Made by a program: the position numbers and the translations under genes. 51,184 nucleotides of DNA from Azospirillum sp. (GTDB lineage: Bacteria; Pseudomonadota; Alphaproteobacteria; CACIAM-22H2): assembly GCA_020249045.1 (NCBI GenBank), contig JADCGK010000223.1:1-51184 (forward strand). The letters are read 5' to 3'. Numbering within the stretch: the stretch's first letter is position 1; each line of letters opens with the position of its first letter. Of this stretch, positions 20,980-30,025 are shown piece after piece. Below the pieces are notes generated by a model. The model saw only the letters and a list, made by a program, of their open reading frames with translations. It was not told the DNA's origin and searched no databases.

Positions 20980-21848
20980 GCGCCGCTTGCGCGGACCCGC
21001 GCCCGATGCAGGGCGTAAAGTCCCGACGCGACGATGAGCGCTATGCCCGCCCATCCCAGCGCGTCGGGCAATTCGCCCCAGACGATCCACCCCAACAGCG
21101 TCGCCCAGATCAAAGCCGAGTAGCGGAACGCGCCCGTCGAGGACAGTTCGCCCGTCCGCATCGCCGCGACCGACGCCAGATACCCGATCCCGACCGTCAC
21201 GCATGCGACGGCGACCCCGCCCCATGCCGACGGCGTCATCGGCACCCAACCATGCACCCACGTCGCTCCGGCGCAGACGACCATCACGGCACCGGACATG
21301 GTGATCGCGATCAGCATCGAGGGGATGCGCGGATCGATCATGCGGGTGAGCGTGTCGCGCAACGCGAAAAAGAAAGCCGAGGCGAAGGATGCCAACAACC
21401 AGCCGTTCAGACCCTCGGTTCCCGGACGCAGGATCAGCAGCACGCCCGCGAACCCGCCCGCCACGGCAAGCGCGCGCCGCCAGCCCACCTTCTCCTTCAA
21501 CAAAACGACCGCGAGCGGGACGATCAACAGCGGTACGGTCTGGTTCAACGCCAACGCCGTGGCAAGCGGGATGTGCGGCAACGCAAGCATGAACAAAAGC
21601 GAGCCCGACACCTCGACGACGGTCCGCGCGACGACCAACCGGTCCCCAAGATGCCGCAGCCGCGCCAATGCGCCCGTACGCCACGCGATCGCCAGAAACG
21701 CCAGCGTGACCGGCAAGCCGCGGATCGCCATCGCCTGGAGCATCGGCACGTCGGCGGCAGCTATCTTCATCGCCGTATCGTTGACGACGAAGAATGCCAT
21801 GGCGGCCGTCAGAAATGCCGCGCCGCGCGCGTTGTCGGAAAGTGCCAT
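20976..21848 (-). CDS. EamA/DMT-superfamily transporter (tandem paralog)
   Basis: MALSDNARGAAFLTAAMAFFVVNDTAMKIAAADVPMLQAMAIRG...LLILRPGTEGLNGWLLASFASAFFFALRDTLTR. Confidence 0.88.
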   Translation of the reverse strand: MALSDNARGAAFLTAAMAFFVVNDTAMKIAAADVPMLQAMAIRGLPVTLAFLAIAWRTGALARLRHLGDRLVVARTVVEVSGSLLFMLALPHIPLATALALNQTVPLLIVPLAVVLLKEKVGWRRALAVAGGFAGVLLILRPGTEGLNGWLLASFASAFFFALRDTLTRMIDPRIPSMLIAITMSGAVMVVCAGATWVHGWVPMTPSAWGGVAVACVTVGIGYLASVAAMRTGELSSTGAFRYSALIWATLLGWIVWGELPDALGWAGIALIVASGLYALHRARVRASGA

Positions 21849-23002
21849 CAGCGGTTCTGCGCCAAACGGGCTTGCGCTTCGTGTTCGACGCGCGCCTTCA
21901 ACTGCGGGTACTCGTTGCACACGCGCTGGAAGTCAGTCTGTCCAAGTTCCAGCAATTCGCAGGCACTGGCCGCCGTGATCGTCGCCGTCCGGGGCGTATC
22001 CATGATCAATGCGATTTCGCCGAAATAGGAACCGGCGCCCAAGCGCACGCCTTTGGGCGGAACGTGCACTTCGACCTCTCCGGCCAGAACGAAGAACATC
22101 GAGTGCCCCGGCTCGCCCTTGCGGAAAACGACCCCGTCGCGGGGCATCGATTTGGCCTGCAGCAATCGGGCGATCGACGCGATGATCGACGCGTCCAAGT
22201 CGGCGAACAGAGGCAGCTTGGCGACGAGGCGCCACGTCACGAGAAAGTCGCGCTTCTTGAGCTCGACCGCGAACCCGTTCGCCAGAATGCCCGCCGGAAC
22301 CGCGAACAACGCGATCCCGATCAGGATCACCACGCCCGAGGCGAGCTTGCCGACGGGCGTCACCGGCGCCATGTCGCCGTAGCCCACGGTGGCGATCGTC
22401 ACGATGCCCCACCACATCGCGTGCGGAATGGAGGCGAAGGCGTCGGGTTGGGCGCCGCGCTCGATGTAATACATCGCGCTCGACGCGAGGAGCAGCAGCG
22501 TCAACGTGGCGGCCAGTGCGGCCCCCATCGGCCGGGCCTCGGTCCGGAAGACCGAAATGACCAGATCGAGCCCCGGGAAGTAGCGCGTGAGTTTGAAGAC
22601 GGCGAACAGCTCCAGAAACTCGATCATGCCTCCGTCGAGGCCGAGAACGCCGTCGCCGATCAGAAACACGACGGGCACCGCCAAATCCACGATCCCCAGC
22701 CCCGAGATGGCGTAAGCGCGCCGCGCCCGCCACTCCGCCATCGCGCCCGCGTGATAGCGCTCAGGTTCGATCCACAGACGCAGCGCGTATTCGACCGCGA
22801 ACAACACGGCGACCGCGGTCTCGGCGATGCGGAACTCCAAGCGGAACGTCTCGCCCAAATCCGGCAACGTGCGCAACACGCCTTCGGCCAACCAGATCAG
22901 AATGGCCGCGGCGAACGAGAAATCGCAGAGCCGGCGCGCCGCCGACGGCATGCCGTCGTCGTCCAACACGCCGAAGGCGCGTGCGCGAATCGTTTGCGAC
23001 AT
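21848..23002 (-). CDS. Cyclic-nucleotide-gated potassium channel (MloK1-like)
   Basis: Pore filter TVGYGD (WWGIVTIATVGYGDMAPVTPVG) and C-terminal cNMP-binding domain (GEPGHSMFFVLAGEVEVH...GSYFGEIALIMDTPRTATITA). Confidence 0.93.
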   Translation of the reverse strand: MSQTIRARAFGVLDDDGMPSAARRLCDFSFAAAILIWLAEGVLRTLPDLGETFRLEFRIAETAVAVLFAVEYALRLWIEPERYHAGAMAEWRARRAYAISGLGIVDLAVPVVFLIGDGVLGLDGGMIEFLELFAVFKLTRYFPGLDLVISVFRTEARPMGAALAATLTLLLLASSAMYYIERGAQPDAFASIPHAMWWGIVTIATVGYGDMAPVTPVGKLASGVVILIGIALFAVPAGILANGFAVELKKRDFLVTWRLVAKLPLFADLDASIIASIARLLQAKSMPRDGVVFRKGEPGHSMFFVLAGEVEVHVPPKGVRLGAGSYFGEIALIMDTPRTATITAASACELLELGQTDFQRVCNEYPQLKARVEHEAQARLAQNR

Positions 23003-23041
23003 TCTGCGGAATCCCCCTCGCCCGATCTTTGTATCAGTCCG

Positions 23042-23935
23042 TCAGGCGATCCGCCAAGGCGCGTGGCCAAAGCGCGCGCGCATGAACTCGATAAAGGCCG
23101 CCGTCTTCGGAACCTTGTTGCGCGCCGGCGGATACACGACCCAGATCGGCACGGGTTCGCCCGCGTGCCACTCACCCAGAAGCGGCACGAGTTTGCCTTC
23201 GCGCACGAATTCGGCGACCGCAAAATCGCTGAGGCGGATAACGCCGGCGCCGGCGAGGCCCATTTCCAACAGTGCGTGGGCGCTGTTCACGGCGACCGGG
23301 CCGGAAACCTCGATCGTTCCTGTCTTGAACGGCCACCGCGCCAATTCCGGCATGCCGGACATCAGGACGCAATCGTGCCCGCGCAGATCCTCGGGCCGCT
23401 TGGGTACGCCGTGGCGCGCGAGATACGCCGGCGACGCGCAAACGATCCGGCGCAATTCGGCGATCTTGCGCGCGACCAGGCGTTCATCGGCGACCGATCC
23501 GGTGCGCACCGCCACGTCATCCCCGCTTTCGATCAAATCGACGTAGCGGTCAGCGAAATTCAATTCGATCCTCAGATCGGGATGGCGAGCGAGGAACTCC
23601 GGCAACGCCGGCATCAATTGGCGATAGCCGAAGGCGTTGCCGGTGTTGATCTTCAACAAGCCTTTCGGTCTCGCGCGGAATCCGGCGATTTCGTTCTCCG
23701 CCTCGCGGATGTCGGCGACGATCCGCCGGGCGCGCGCGTAGTAGGCCTCGCCCTCCGGCGTCAACGCCAGGCTGCGCGTCGTCCGGTGCAGCAGCCGGAC
23801 GCCCAGCCGCGCCTCCAGCCGCGCGATCGCTTTGGAAAGCGCCGAAGGCGTCACCTTCGCGGCCCTTGCGGCCGCCGAGAACCCGCCGCGTTCGACCGCG
23901 CCGACGAAGGCGGTCATCTCGTCGATCGCTTCCAT
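23042..23935 (-). CDS. LysR-family transcriptional regulator
   Basis: MEAIDEMTAFVGAVERGGFSAAARAAKVTPSALSKAIARLEARLGVRLLHRTTRSLALTPEGEAYY. Confidence 0.95.
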   Translation of the reverse strand: MEAIDEMTAFVGAVERGGFSAAARAAKVTPSALSKAIARLEARLGVRLLHRTTRSLALTPEGEAYYARARRIVADIREAENEIAGFRARPKGLLKINTGNAFGYRQLMPALPEFLARHPDLRIELNFADRYVDLIESGDDVAVRTGSVADERLVARKIAELRRIVCASPAYLARHGVPKRPEDLRGHDCVLMSGMPELARWPFKTGTIEVSGPVAVNSAHALLEMGLAGAGVIRLSDFAVAEFVREGKLVPLLGEWHAGEPVPIWVVYPPARNKVPKTAAFIEFMRARFGHAPWRIA

Positions 23936-23944
23936 GCCCCCTCC

Positions 23945-23967
23945 ATTTGTGCCAATGGCGCACAAAT
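23945..23967. promoter_or_regulatory. Perfect palindromic operator candidate upstream of lysR
   Basis: ATTTGTGC-CAATGGC-GCACAAAT, 8-bp arms, 7-nt spacer, 9 bp from the LysR start codon. Confidence 0.6.
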
Positions 23968-24049
23968 CATAGGCCCGAAGCGGGGATTATCGCCAGCCGG
24001 ATTCCGGGTCACCTTCCCGCCATCGCAACCCGCGACGAAGGAGACGACG

Positions 24050-24205
24050 ATGTTCGACTATCCCCGGATCCCCTACGATCTGCACCACGCCGAGGCGCGG
24101 CGGCTGCGCGCGGAAGCCCAACGCGCGTTCTTCGCACGGCTCGTTGCATTTTTTCGGGATAAAGACGACTGCCCCGATTGCGGCAAGCCGATCGTCATTT
24201 CCTGA
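24050..24205 (+). CDS. Small (51 aa) CxxC protein
   Basis: SD GAAGGAG then ATG: MFDYPRIPYDLHHAEARRLRAEAQRAFFARLVAFFRDKDDCPDCGKPIVIS. Confidence 0.65.
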   Translation: MFDYPRIPYDLHHAEARRLRAEAQRAFFARLVAFFRDKDDCPDCGKPIVIS

Positions 24206-25361
24206 TCGTGATGAGCCAGAACACCGCGAAGCCCGCCGCCAAACCTGCAAGCAGGATCGCGAGTACCGTCGAATACCCGCCGACCGCCCACAGGGCGGCG
24301 GCGGCGACCGGGGCGACGGCGCGCGCGACGTTCGACGGCAAGGCCAAAGCGCCGTTGACCGTCGCGTAGCCGCGGGGGCCCAGCAGATCGGGGCCGATGG
24401 TACCCTTCACGATGGTCATCAAACCGTTGCCCGTCCCGTAGATCGCGGCGAACGCGATCAGAACCCAGAGGGCCTCCGCTCCGCTCGCCAGGATCGATAG
24501 CCCCACGAACAGCGCCCCCATCGCGTAGCGCCCGACGACGCGGGCGTCGATCCGCGCGAACCCCATCAATGTCAGCCGGCCCAGAACCTGGGCGGGCCCG
24601 ATGATCGCCCAGACCAGGACGATCGCTTCTGGATCGACGCCGCGTTCGCCCAGCAGGCCGATCAGATGGAACGTGACCACGTTGCTCGCGAAATTATAGG
24701 CGAAGTAGACGACACCCAATCCCCAGAACGCGGGCTTGCGCGCGGCAGCACCGAGCGGGCTGCCGGTGGCGTTCGCCTCGGCCGCTTCGGCCGCCGCGCC
24801 CTTCGCGCGCGTACCCGGCAGCCAATAGCCGTGTATGCCGACGCATACGGTAAGGTTGATCGCGCCCAGCACGATCAACGCCATCCGCCAATCCCACGTT
24901 TCGATCAACCAATGCGCCAAGGGTATGAAGGCCGTGCTGGCGAGGCCGCCTAGGAACGTCATCACAAGGATGCCGCGCTTCCAATCCGTGACGTTCGCGG
25001 CCACGACCGCGAAGCCGGGATCGTAGAGCGTGCAGGCGAGGACCACGCCCATCGCAGCCCAAACGACGTAGAGCGCCAAAGGCGTTTCGACGAAGGACCA
25101 TGCGATCAACAGCAGGCCGCCGCCGATCGATCCCAAGGTCATCGGCCAGAATCCACCGTGACGGTCGATCCAGGCGCCGACGAGCGGCGCCGACATCCCG
25201 GCCACAAGCAAACCCAAAGTGACGGCGCCATAAAGCTCCGTCTTGGGCCAGCCCAGTTCGCGTTCCATCGGGCCCACCACGACGGCGAACCCATAGAACA
25301 ACGTCCCCCACGAAATCATCTGGGCCAGGGAGAGCCAGACGACCAACCGCCACTCGCGCAT
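24195..25361 (-). CDS. MFS transporter
   Basis: MREWRLVVWLSLAQMISWGTLFYGFAVVVGPMERELGWPKTELYGAVTLGLLVAGMSAPLVGAWIDRHGG..., 12-TM pattern. Confidence 0.88.
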   Translation of the reverse strand: MREWRLVVWLSLAQMISWGTLFYGFAVVVGPMERELGWPKTELYGAVTLGLLVAGMSAPLVGAWIDRHGGFWPMTLGSIGGGLLLIAWSFVETPLALYVVWAAMGVVLACTLYDPGFAVVAANVTDWKRGILVMTFLGGLASTAFIPLAHWLIETWDWRMALIVLGAINLTVCVGIHGYWLPGTRAKGAAAEAAEANATGSPLGAAARKPAFWGLGVVYFAYNFASNVVTFHLIGLLGERGVDPEAIVLVWAIIGPAQVLGRLTLMGFARIDARVVGRYAMGALFVGLSILASGAEALWVLIAFAAIYGTGNGLMTIVKGTIGPDLLGPRGYATVNGALALPSNVARAVAPVAAAALWAVGGYSTVLAILLAGLAAGFAVFWLITIRK

Positions 25362-25429
25362 GACGACGGAGCTTCCCTTACACGGCGGCGGAAGGCAACA
25401 TGCCGACCGCATCGCAGGAGAAATCGAGC

Positions 25430-26734
25430 ATGCCCGACGACCGGACCCCGCGCGCCCGCGAAAAACACGGCTTCGCCACGCGCGCCGTGCATGCCGGCGC
25501 CGCGCCCGATCCCACCACCGGCGCGCGCGCGACGCCAATCCACCAGACGACCGCCTATGTATTCGAGGACGCGGATCATGCCGCCTCGCTCTTCAATCTG
25601 CAGACGTTCGGCTACATTTACTCGCGTCTGACCAATCCGACCGTCGCCGTCCTCGAGGAACGCCTCGCCAATCTCGAAGGCGGGCGCGGCGCCGTCTGCG
25701 CCAGTTCGGGGCACGCCGCCCAGCTCCTGGCCTTCTTCTCGCTTTTGGAACCGGGCGATCGTTTCGTCGCGAGTCGCAACCTTTACGGCGGATCGATCAC
25801 CCAGTTCATGCACGCCTTCCGGAAATTCGGCTGGGGCGTGGATTTCGCCGATCCGTCCGACCCCGCGAATTTCGAAGCCGCCATCGGCCCGAAGACGAAG
25901 GCGATCTTCTGCGAAGTGCTCGCCAATCCGGGCGGCGTGATCGTCGATCTGGAGCCCGTCGCCGCGATCGCGGCCAAGCACAAGATTCCGCTGATCGTCG
26001 ACAATACGCTGGCCACGCCCTTCCTGTGCCGCCCGTTCGACTGGGGAGCGGATATCGTCGTGCATTCGACGACCAAGTTCCTCTCCGGCCACGGCAACGC
26101 GATGGGCGGCGCCGTGATCGAAAGCGGCAGGTTCGATTGGTTCGCAAGCGGCAAGTTCCCCTCGATGACCGAGCCGGACCCCGCCTATCACGGGCTCAAA
26201 TTCGCCGAGACGTTCGGAGATTTCGGATTTTCGATGAAGACCCGTGCGGTGGGTTTGCGCGATCTGGGACCGACGATGGCGCCGCTCAATGCCTTCCTCA
26301 CGATCACGGGGATCGAAACTCTGCATTTGCGCATGGCCGCGCATGTCGCCAACGCCCAAGCGGTCGCCGAGTTCCTCGCCGCGCATCCCAAGGTCGCGTG
26401 GGTGTCGTATGCGGGCCTCAAATCCAGCCCCTATCACGCGCTCGCGAAAAAATACCTGCCCAAAGGTCCGGGGGCGGTGTTCACCTTCGGCGTGAAGGGC
26501 GGCTACGAAGCCGGGGTGAAATTGGTCGAGACTGTCGAATTGTTCAGCCACTTGGCCAATGTGGGGGATACGCGATCGCTGATCATCCACCCTGCGTCGA
26601 CCACGCATCGGCAGTTGACCGAGGAGCAGCGCGCCAGAGCCGGCGCGGGTCCGGAAGTGATCCGGCTTTCGGTCGGCATCGAAAGCGCCGACGACCTGAT
26701 CCGCGATCTCGGTGCGGCGTTGGACGCGGCATGA
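25430..26734 (+). CDS. metY: O-acetylhomoserine sulfhydrylase / Cys-Met metabolism PLP enzyme
   Basis: [46 protein letters not shown]...[22 protein letters not shown]...[13 protein letters not shown] (PLP Lys). Alternative start at 25400. Confidence 0.92.
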   Translation: MPDDRTPRAREKHGFATRAVHAGAAPDPTTGARATPIHQTTAYVFEDADHAASLFNLQTFGYIYSRLTNPTVAVLEERLANLEGGRGAVCASSGHAAQLLAFFSLLEPGDRFVASRNLYGGSITQFMHAFRKFGWGVDFADPSDPANFEAAIGPKTKAIFCEVLANPGGVIVDLEPVAAIAAKHKIPLIVDNTLATPFLCRPFDWGADIVVHSTTKFLSGHGNAMGGAVIESGRFDWFASGKFPSMTEPDPAYHGLKFAETFGDFGFSMKTRAVGLRDLGPTMAPLNAFLTITGIETLHLRMAAHVANAQAVAEFLAAHPKVAWVSYAGLKSSPYHALAKKYLPKGPGAVFTFGVKGGYEAGVKLVETVELFSHLANVGDTRSLIIHPASTTHRQLTEEQRARAGAGPEVIRLSVGIESADDLIRDLGAALDAA

Positions 26735-27297
26735 AGCTCAATCTCGGTTGCGGCAACGCCAAACGCGCGGGCTGGATCAATGTCGACCGGTTCGACGGGT
26801 GCGCGCCCGATGCGGTCGTCGATCTCGAGCGATTGCCGTGGCCGTGGGCGGACTCGTCCGCGACCGATGTCGCGCTGATCCATACCCTCGAACACTTGGG
26901 GGCCACGCCTGCGGGCTATCTGGCTCTGATGGCCGAGCTTTGGCGCGTTTGCGCACCCGATGCGCGGATCGAGATCGTCGTTCCCCATCCGCGATCGGAC
27001 GCGTTCCTCAACGATCCCACCCATGTGCGCGCGGTCACGCCCGATGGGCTCGCGCTGTTCGACCGCGCGCTCAACCGCCGTTGGGCTGCCGAAGGCGCGG
27101 CCAACACACCGCTCGGCCTTCATTTGGGCGTCGATTTCGCGATCGAGAACGTCGACTACCAGCTTGTCGACGCATGGCACAACCGGCTCGCCCGCGGCGA
27201 GATCGACCGCGCTCAGGTCGAGGACGCGTTGCGCCATTTCAACAACGTTTGCGGCCAAATCGCGATCGTGCTGCGCGCCAAAAAGCCGGCGCGCTGA
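26731..27297 (+). CDS. SAM-dependent methyltransferase-like protein
   Basis: [43 protein letters not shown]...HTLEHL...ELWRVCAPDARIEIVVPH; ATGA overlap with metY. Confidence 0.85.
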   Translation: MKLNLGCGNAKRAGWINVDRFDGCAPDAVVDLERLPWPWADSSATDVALIHTLEHLGATPAGYLALMAELWRVCAPDARIEIVVPHPRSDAFLNDPTHVRAVTPDGLALFDRALNRRWAAEGAANTPLGLHLGVDFAIENVDYQLVDAWHNRLARGEIDRAQVEDALRHFNNVCGQIAIVLRAKKPAR

Positions 27298-28518
27298 CTA
27301 CTCCGCCGGTTGCGGCGTCAGCGCCGGTTTCGGCGCGGCGCGGTCCGACGGCAACGCGAGGCCGAACAGCACGACCAGCGAACCCGCGACTCCCATCGCG
27401 ACGAACAGCCAATAGAAATCGCCGAAACTGTCCTGCACCCAGCCCGCGACGGGCACAGCCGCGGCGGCGACGCCCAAGGCAAGCACGAACTTTGCGCCGT
27501 AGGCCGTGGCCCGCCAATTCGCCGGGGTGAAGTGCGCGAGCATCGCGTTCTCCGACGGCAGCGACGCGATGTTGAGATAGACCGCCGCCATCGCCACCGC
27601 GAGAAGCGCCCAGGAATCCAACGCCGCGGCGAGAAAAAGGCACGGCGTCACGACGGCATAGCAGGTCAAATAGACGCGCTTCATCGCGAAGCGGTCCGCC
27701 AACCGGCCGCCCACGTACTGGCCCGTCGCCGCGATCAAATAGACGGCCGCGACCATCGTGCCGGTGCCGAGCGTGCCCTCCCCCAACCCGTCGATCCGCT
27801 GTTCGAAAAGCTTCGGCAGCACGATCGACATGGTCGAGCCGACGAAACCCACGCACGTCATCGTCACGCTCAACAGGAAGAAGGCGCGCTTCACGTCGCC
27901 CTTCGCGGGCTCCGGCATCGGCTTGGCGTCGACGGCGACGTCCTCGACTTTACCTGCGCGCCAGGCCACCCACAGCGCAAGACCGAACAGGACGGCCGAC
28001 GCACCCGGCACGATAAACGCCGCGCGCCACGAAACCAGATCGGTCAACGCGGCCGCGACCAGCGGCGCGAGCGCAATCCCCACAGCACCGTAGATGCCGT
28101 TGACGCCGAGCGCACGGCCGCGATTTTCGGCCATGCGGACAAGCCACGCCATGCCAACCGGGTGATAGATCGACGCGAACAGACCGATCGCGGCAAGACC
28201 GAAGGCGATTTCGAGCGGCGTCCGCGCAAGCCCCGTGGCGATGGCGGCCGCCCCGGTGCCGAGGAAGAAAATCGTCATCATGCCGACGGCCGACCAGCGG
28301 TCGCCGAGCCATCCCGACGGCAGCGCCGCGGCGCCGAACAGGATTTGGCCCGCGAGCATCAGCGTGATGAGTTCGCCGTAGGTCAGGCCCCAGCTGCGCT
28401 CCAACGCGAGCACGACCGTGGGGTAAAGCATCGTGAGCAAATGCGAATAGGCATGACCGGCGTTCGAAAAGAACGCCGCGAATGCGGGCACGCCGGCTGC
28501 GGCGGTTCGGTCGGTCAT
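27298..28518 (-). CDS. MFS transporter
   Basis: MTDRTAAAGVPAFAAFFSNAGHAYSHLLTMLYPTVVLALERSWGLTYGELITLMLAGQILFGAAALPSGWLGDRWS... Confidence 0.88.
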   Translation of the reverse strand: MTDRTAAAGVPAFAAFFSNAGHAYSHLLTMLYPTVVLALERSWGLTYGELITLMLAGQILFGAAALPSGWLGDRWSAVGMMTIFFLGTGAAAIATGLARTPLEIAFGLAAIGLFASIYHPVGMAWLVRMAENRGRALGVNGIYGAVGIALAPLVAAALTDLVSWRAAFIVPGASAVLFGLALWVAWRAGKVEDVAVDAKPMPEPAKGDVKRAFFLLSVTMTCVGFVGSTMSIVLPKLFEQRIDGLGEGTLGTGTMVAAVYLIAATGQYVGGRLADRFAMKRVYLTCYAVVTPCLFLAAALDSWALLAVAMAAVYLNIASLPSENAMLAHFTPANWRATAYGAKFVLALGVAAAAVPVAGWVQDSFGDFYWLFVAMGVAGSLVVLFGLALPSDRAAPKPALTPQPAE

Positions 28519-28546
28519 CACGCGAGTTTGCGCCCGACCGTCGCGC

Positions 28547-28798
28547 TCAATCAAGCCCGGCGGCGGGATGCCAGTAATGCGCGAGCACGGCCGAGCGCAC
28601 ATCCTCGGCCACATACCGACCCCGACGCGGGGGGGCTATGTCCTGCAACAATCCTTCGACGTCGAGCTGCCGCTCGCGTGCGATGTCTTCGAGCGCGCGC
28701 CAAAACGCAGGTTCGAGTCGCAACGCGCAGCGCCGCCGGCCGACCGGCAGATATCTCGGCTCGACATGGCCGGGCCGGCGCGGACGGACAAGCTTCAA
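28547..28798 (-). CDS. Ribbon-helix-helix (RHH_4-like) protein
   Basis: RRCALRLEPAFWRALEDIARERQLDVEGLLQDIAPPR pattern; ATGA overlap with the XRE regulator. Confidence 0.75.
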   Translation of the reverse strand: MKLVRPRRPGHVEPRYLPVGRRRCALRLEPAFWRALEDIARERQLDVEGLLQDIAPPRRGRYVAEDVRSAVLAHYWHPAAGLD

Positions 28799-29235
28799 GC
28801 GTTACCCCCCGCCATGGCGCCGAGCATCGACTTGATCCGTTGACGCAATTTCGGATCCTCGATGGCGGCCAAACGCCGGGCGATCTTCGCGGTCTCGTCG
28901 TCGATCTTGCGCGCCGCAGGATCGGGCAGCGGCAAGCGGGCGCGCGCGGCCGGGCGGCCCAAACCGTCGAAGAAGGCGCCAACTTGCAAACCCAGCACGG
29001 CGGCGAATTGCCAAAGTCGCGAGGCGGAGACGCGATTGACGCCGTTCTCGTATTTCTGGACCTGCTGGAACGTAATGCCGCATGCGTCGGCGAGCTCGGT
29101 TTGGGACAAGCCCAACTCGATGCGACGTTTGCGGACATTGCGACCGACTTGGACGTCGACCGGAGTAGTTCTACGCGCGGCAACCCTGTCGACGCGCGAT
29201 TTCTTGGCCGATTTCTTCGAAGACGCTGGCGACAT
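28795..29235 (-). CDS. XRE-family HTH transcriptional regulator
   Basis: VGRNVRKRRIELGLSQTELADACGITFQQVQKYENGVNRVSASRLWQFAAVLG. Confidence 0.92.
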   Translation of the reverse strand: MSPASSKKSAKKSRVDRVAARRTTPVDVQVGRNVRKRRIELGLSQTELADACGITFQQVQKYENGVNRVSASRLWQFAAVLGLQVGAFFDGLGRPAARARLPLPDPAARKIDDETAKIARRLAAIEDPKLRQRIKSMLGAMAGGNA

Positions 29236-29294
29236 GGAACCGAACCTCCTGAACGGATGGGAGTTCGTTCTGCGCCTGGGAACTGAGCGCAGCC

Positions 29295-29612
29295 TTAAGC
29301 GGTTTCGGCCTCGATCCACGTCGAATAGTCCGAATTGCCGCCTTCACGCACCGCCAGAGGTAAAACGCACGGCATCTTATAGCTGTGTAGCGTTTTTATC
29401 ATATCGGTCGCTGCGCCGATATGAGCGGTTCGGGTTTTCACGATCAGCACCGTTTCCCGCGCCGTGTGAACGGCGCCTTCCCAACGGTAGACGCTTTCCA
29501 TCCCCGGTATCGCGTTGCAGCAAGCAGCCAAGCGCGCCTCGACCAACGCTCGGCCGATCCGCCGCGCCTCGTCTTCCGATCCGCAGACGACGTATAAAAT
29601 ACTGATATTCAT
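29295..29612 (-). CDS. cutA: Divalent cation tolerance protein CutA
   Basis: ILYVVCGSEDEARRIGRALVEARLAACCNAIPGMESVYRWEGAVHTARETVLIVKTRTA...LHSYKMPCVLPL. Confidence 0.95.
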   Translation of the reverse strand: MNISILYVVCGSEDEARRIGRALVEARLAACCNAIPGMESVYRWEGAVHTARETVLIVKTRTAHIGAATDMIKTLHSYKMPCVLPLAVREGGNSDYSTWIEAETA

Positions 29613-29613
29613 G

Positions 29614-29630
29614 GAGAAAGCCCCTTTCTC
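29614..29630 (-). promoter_or_regulatory. Hairpin abutting the cutA start codon
   Basis: GAGAAAG-CCC-CTTTCTC, perfect 7-bp stem ending 1 nt from the cutA ATG (29612). Confidence 0.5.
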
Positions 29631-29688
29631 TTGGCGCGGGCTCGCGACCCGGCATAAACTCCGCGCCTCAGTTTTGTACGCCAGGAAA

Positions 29689-30024
29689 ATGTCCGCTCAA
29701 CCCATTCCGTTTCCGGTCCGTCGCGTGTCGGGATTCGACGAGCCACCTGCGCCGCCGCGCGATGGCGACGCCAAGCCGAAGGGCCTGCCGCCCGCCCCGG
29801 GCGAGCCGACGGCCCTTCAGCGCGCGTGGCTCGAACGCGGACTGACCCAGCCTGGCGGAAAGTTGCCGCTGTTCTTCGGCGAGGGCAGACGCATCGATCC
29901 GCGGACCGTCAAAGCCTGCCTCGAAAAAGGCTGGTGCGAGCCCTGGTATGCCAATCCCCTGAAGCCGGATTGGATCGTCTGCAAGCTCACCGACAAGGGA
30001 CGCGCCCTGTTCGACGCGGCCTGA
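29689..30024 (+). CDS. Uncharacterised protein
   Basis: SD AGGA then ATG; MSAQPIPFPVRRVSGFDEPPAPP...WLERGLTQPGGKLPLFFGEGRRIDPRTVKACLEKGWCEPWYANPLKPDWIVCKLTDKGRALFDAA (winged-helix-like end). Confidence 0.7.
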   Translation: MSAQPIPFPVRRVSGFDEPPAPPRDGDAKPKGLPPAPGEPTALQRAWLERGLTQPGGKLPLFFGEGRRIDPRTVKACLEKGWCEPWYANPLKPDWIVCKLTDKGRALFDAA

Positions 30025-30025
30025 C

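Noticed and set aside
28547-29235. XRE + RHH pair as a toxin-antitoxin system
   Set aside because: Neither partner resembles a toxin. The adjacent genes are MFS and cutA, so evidence is insufficient.
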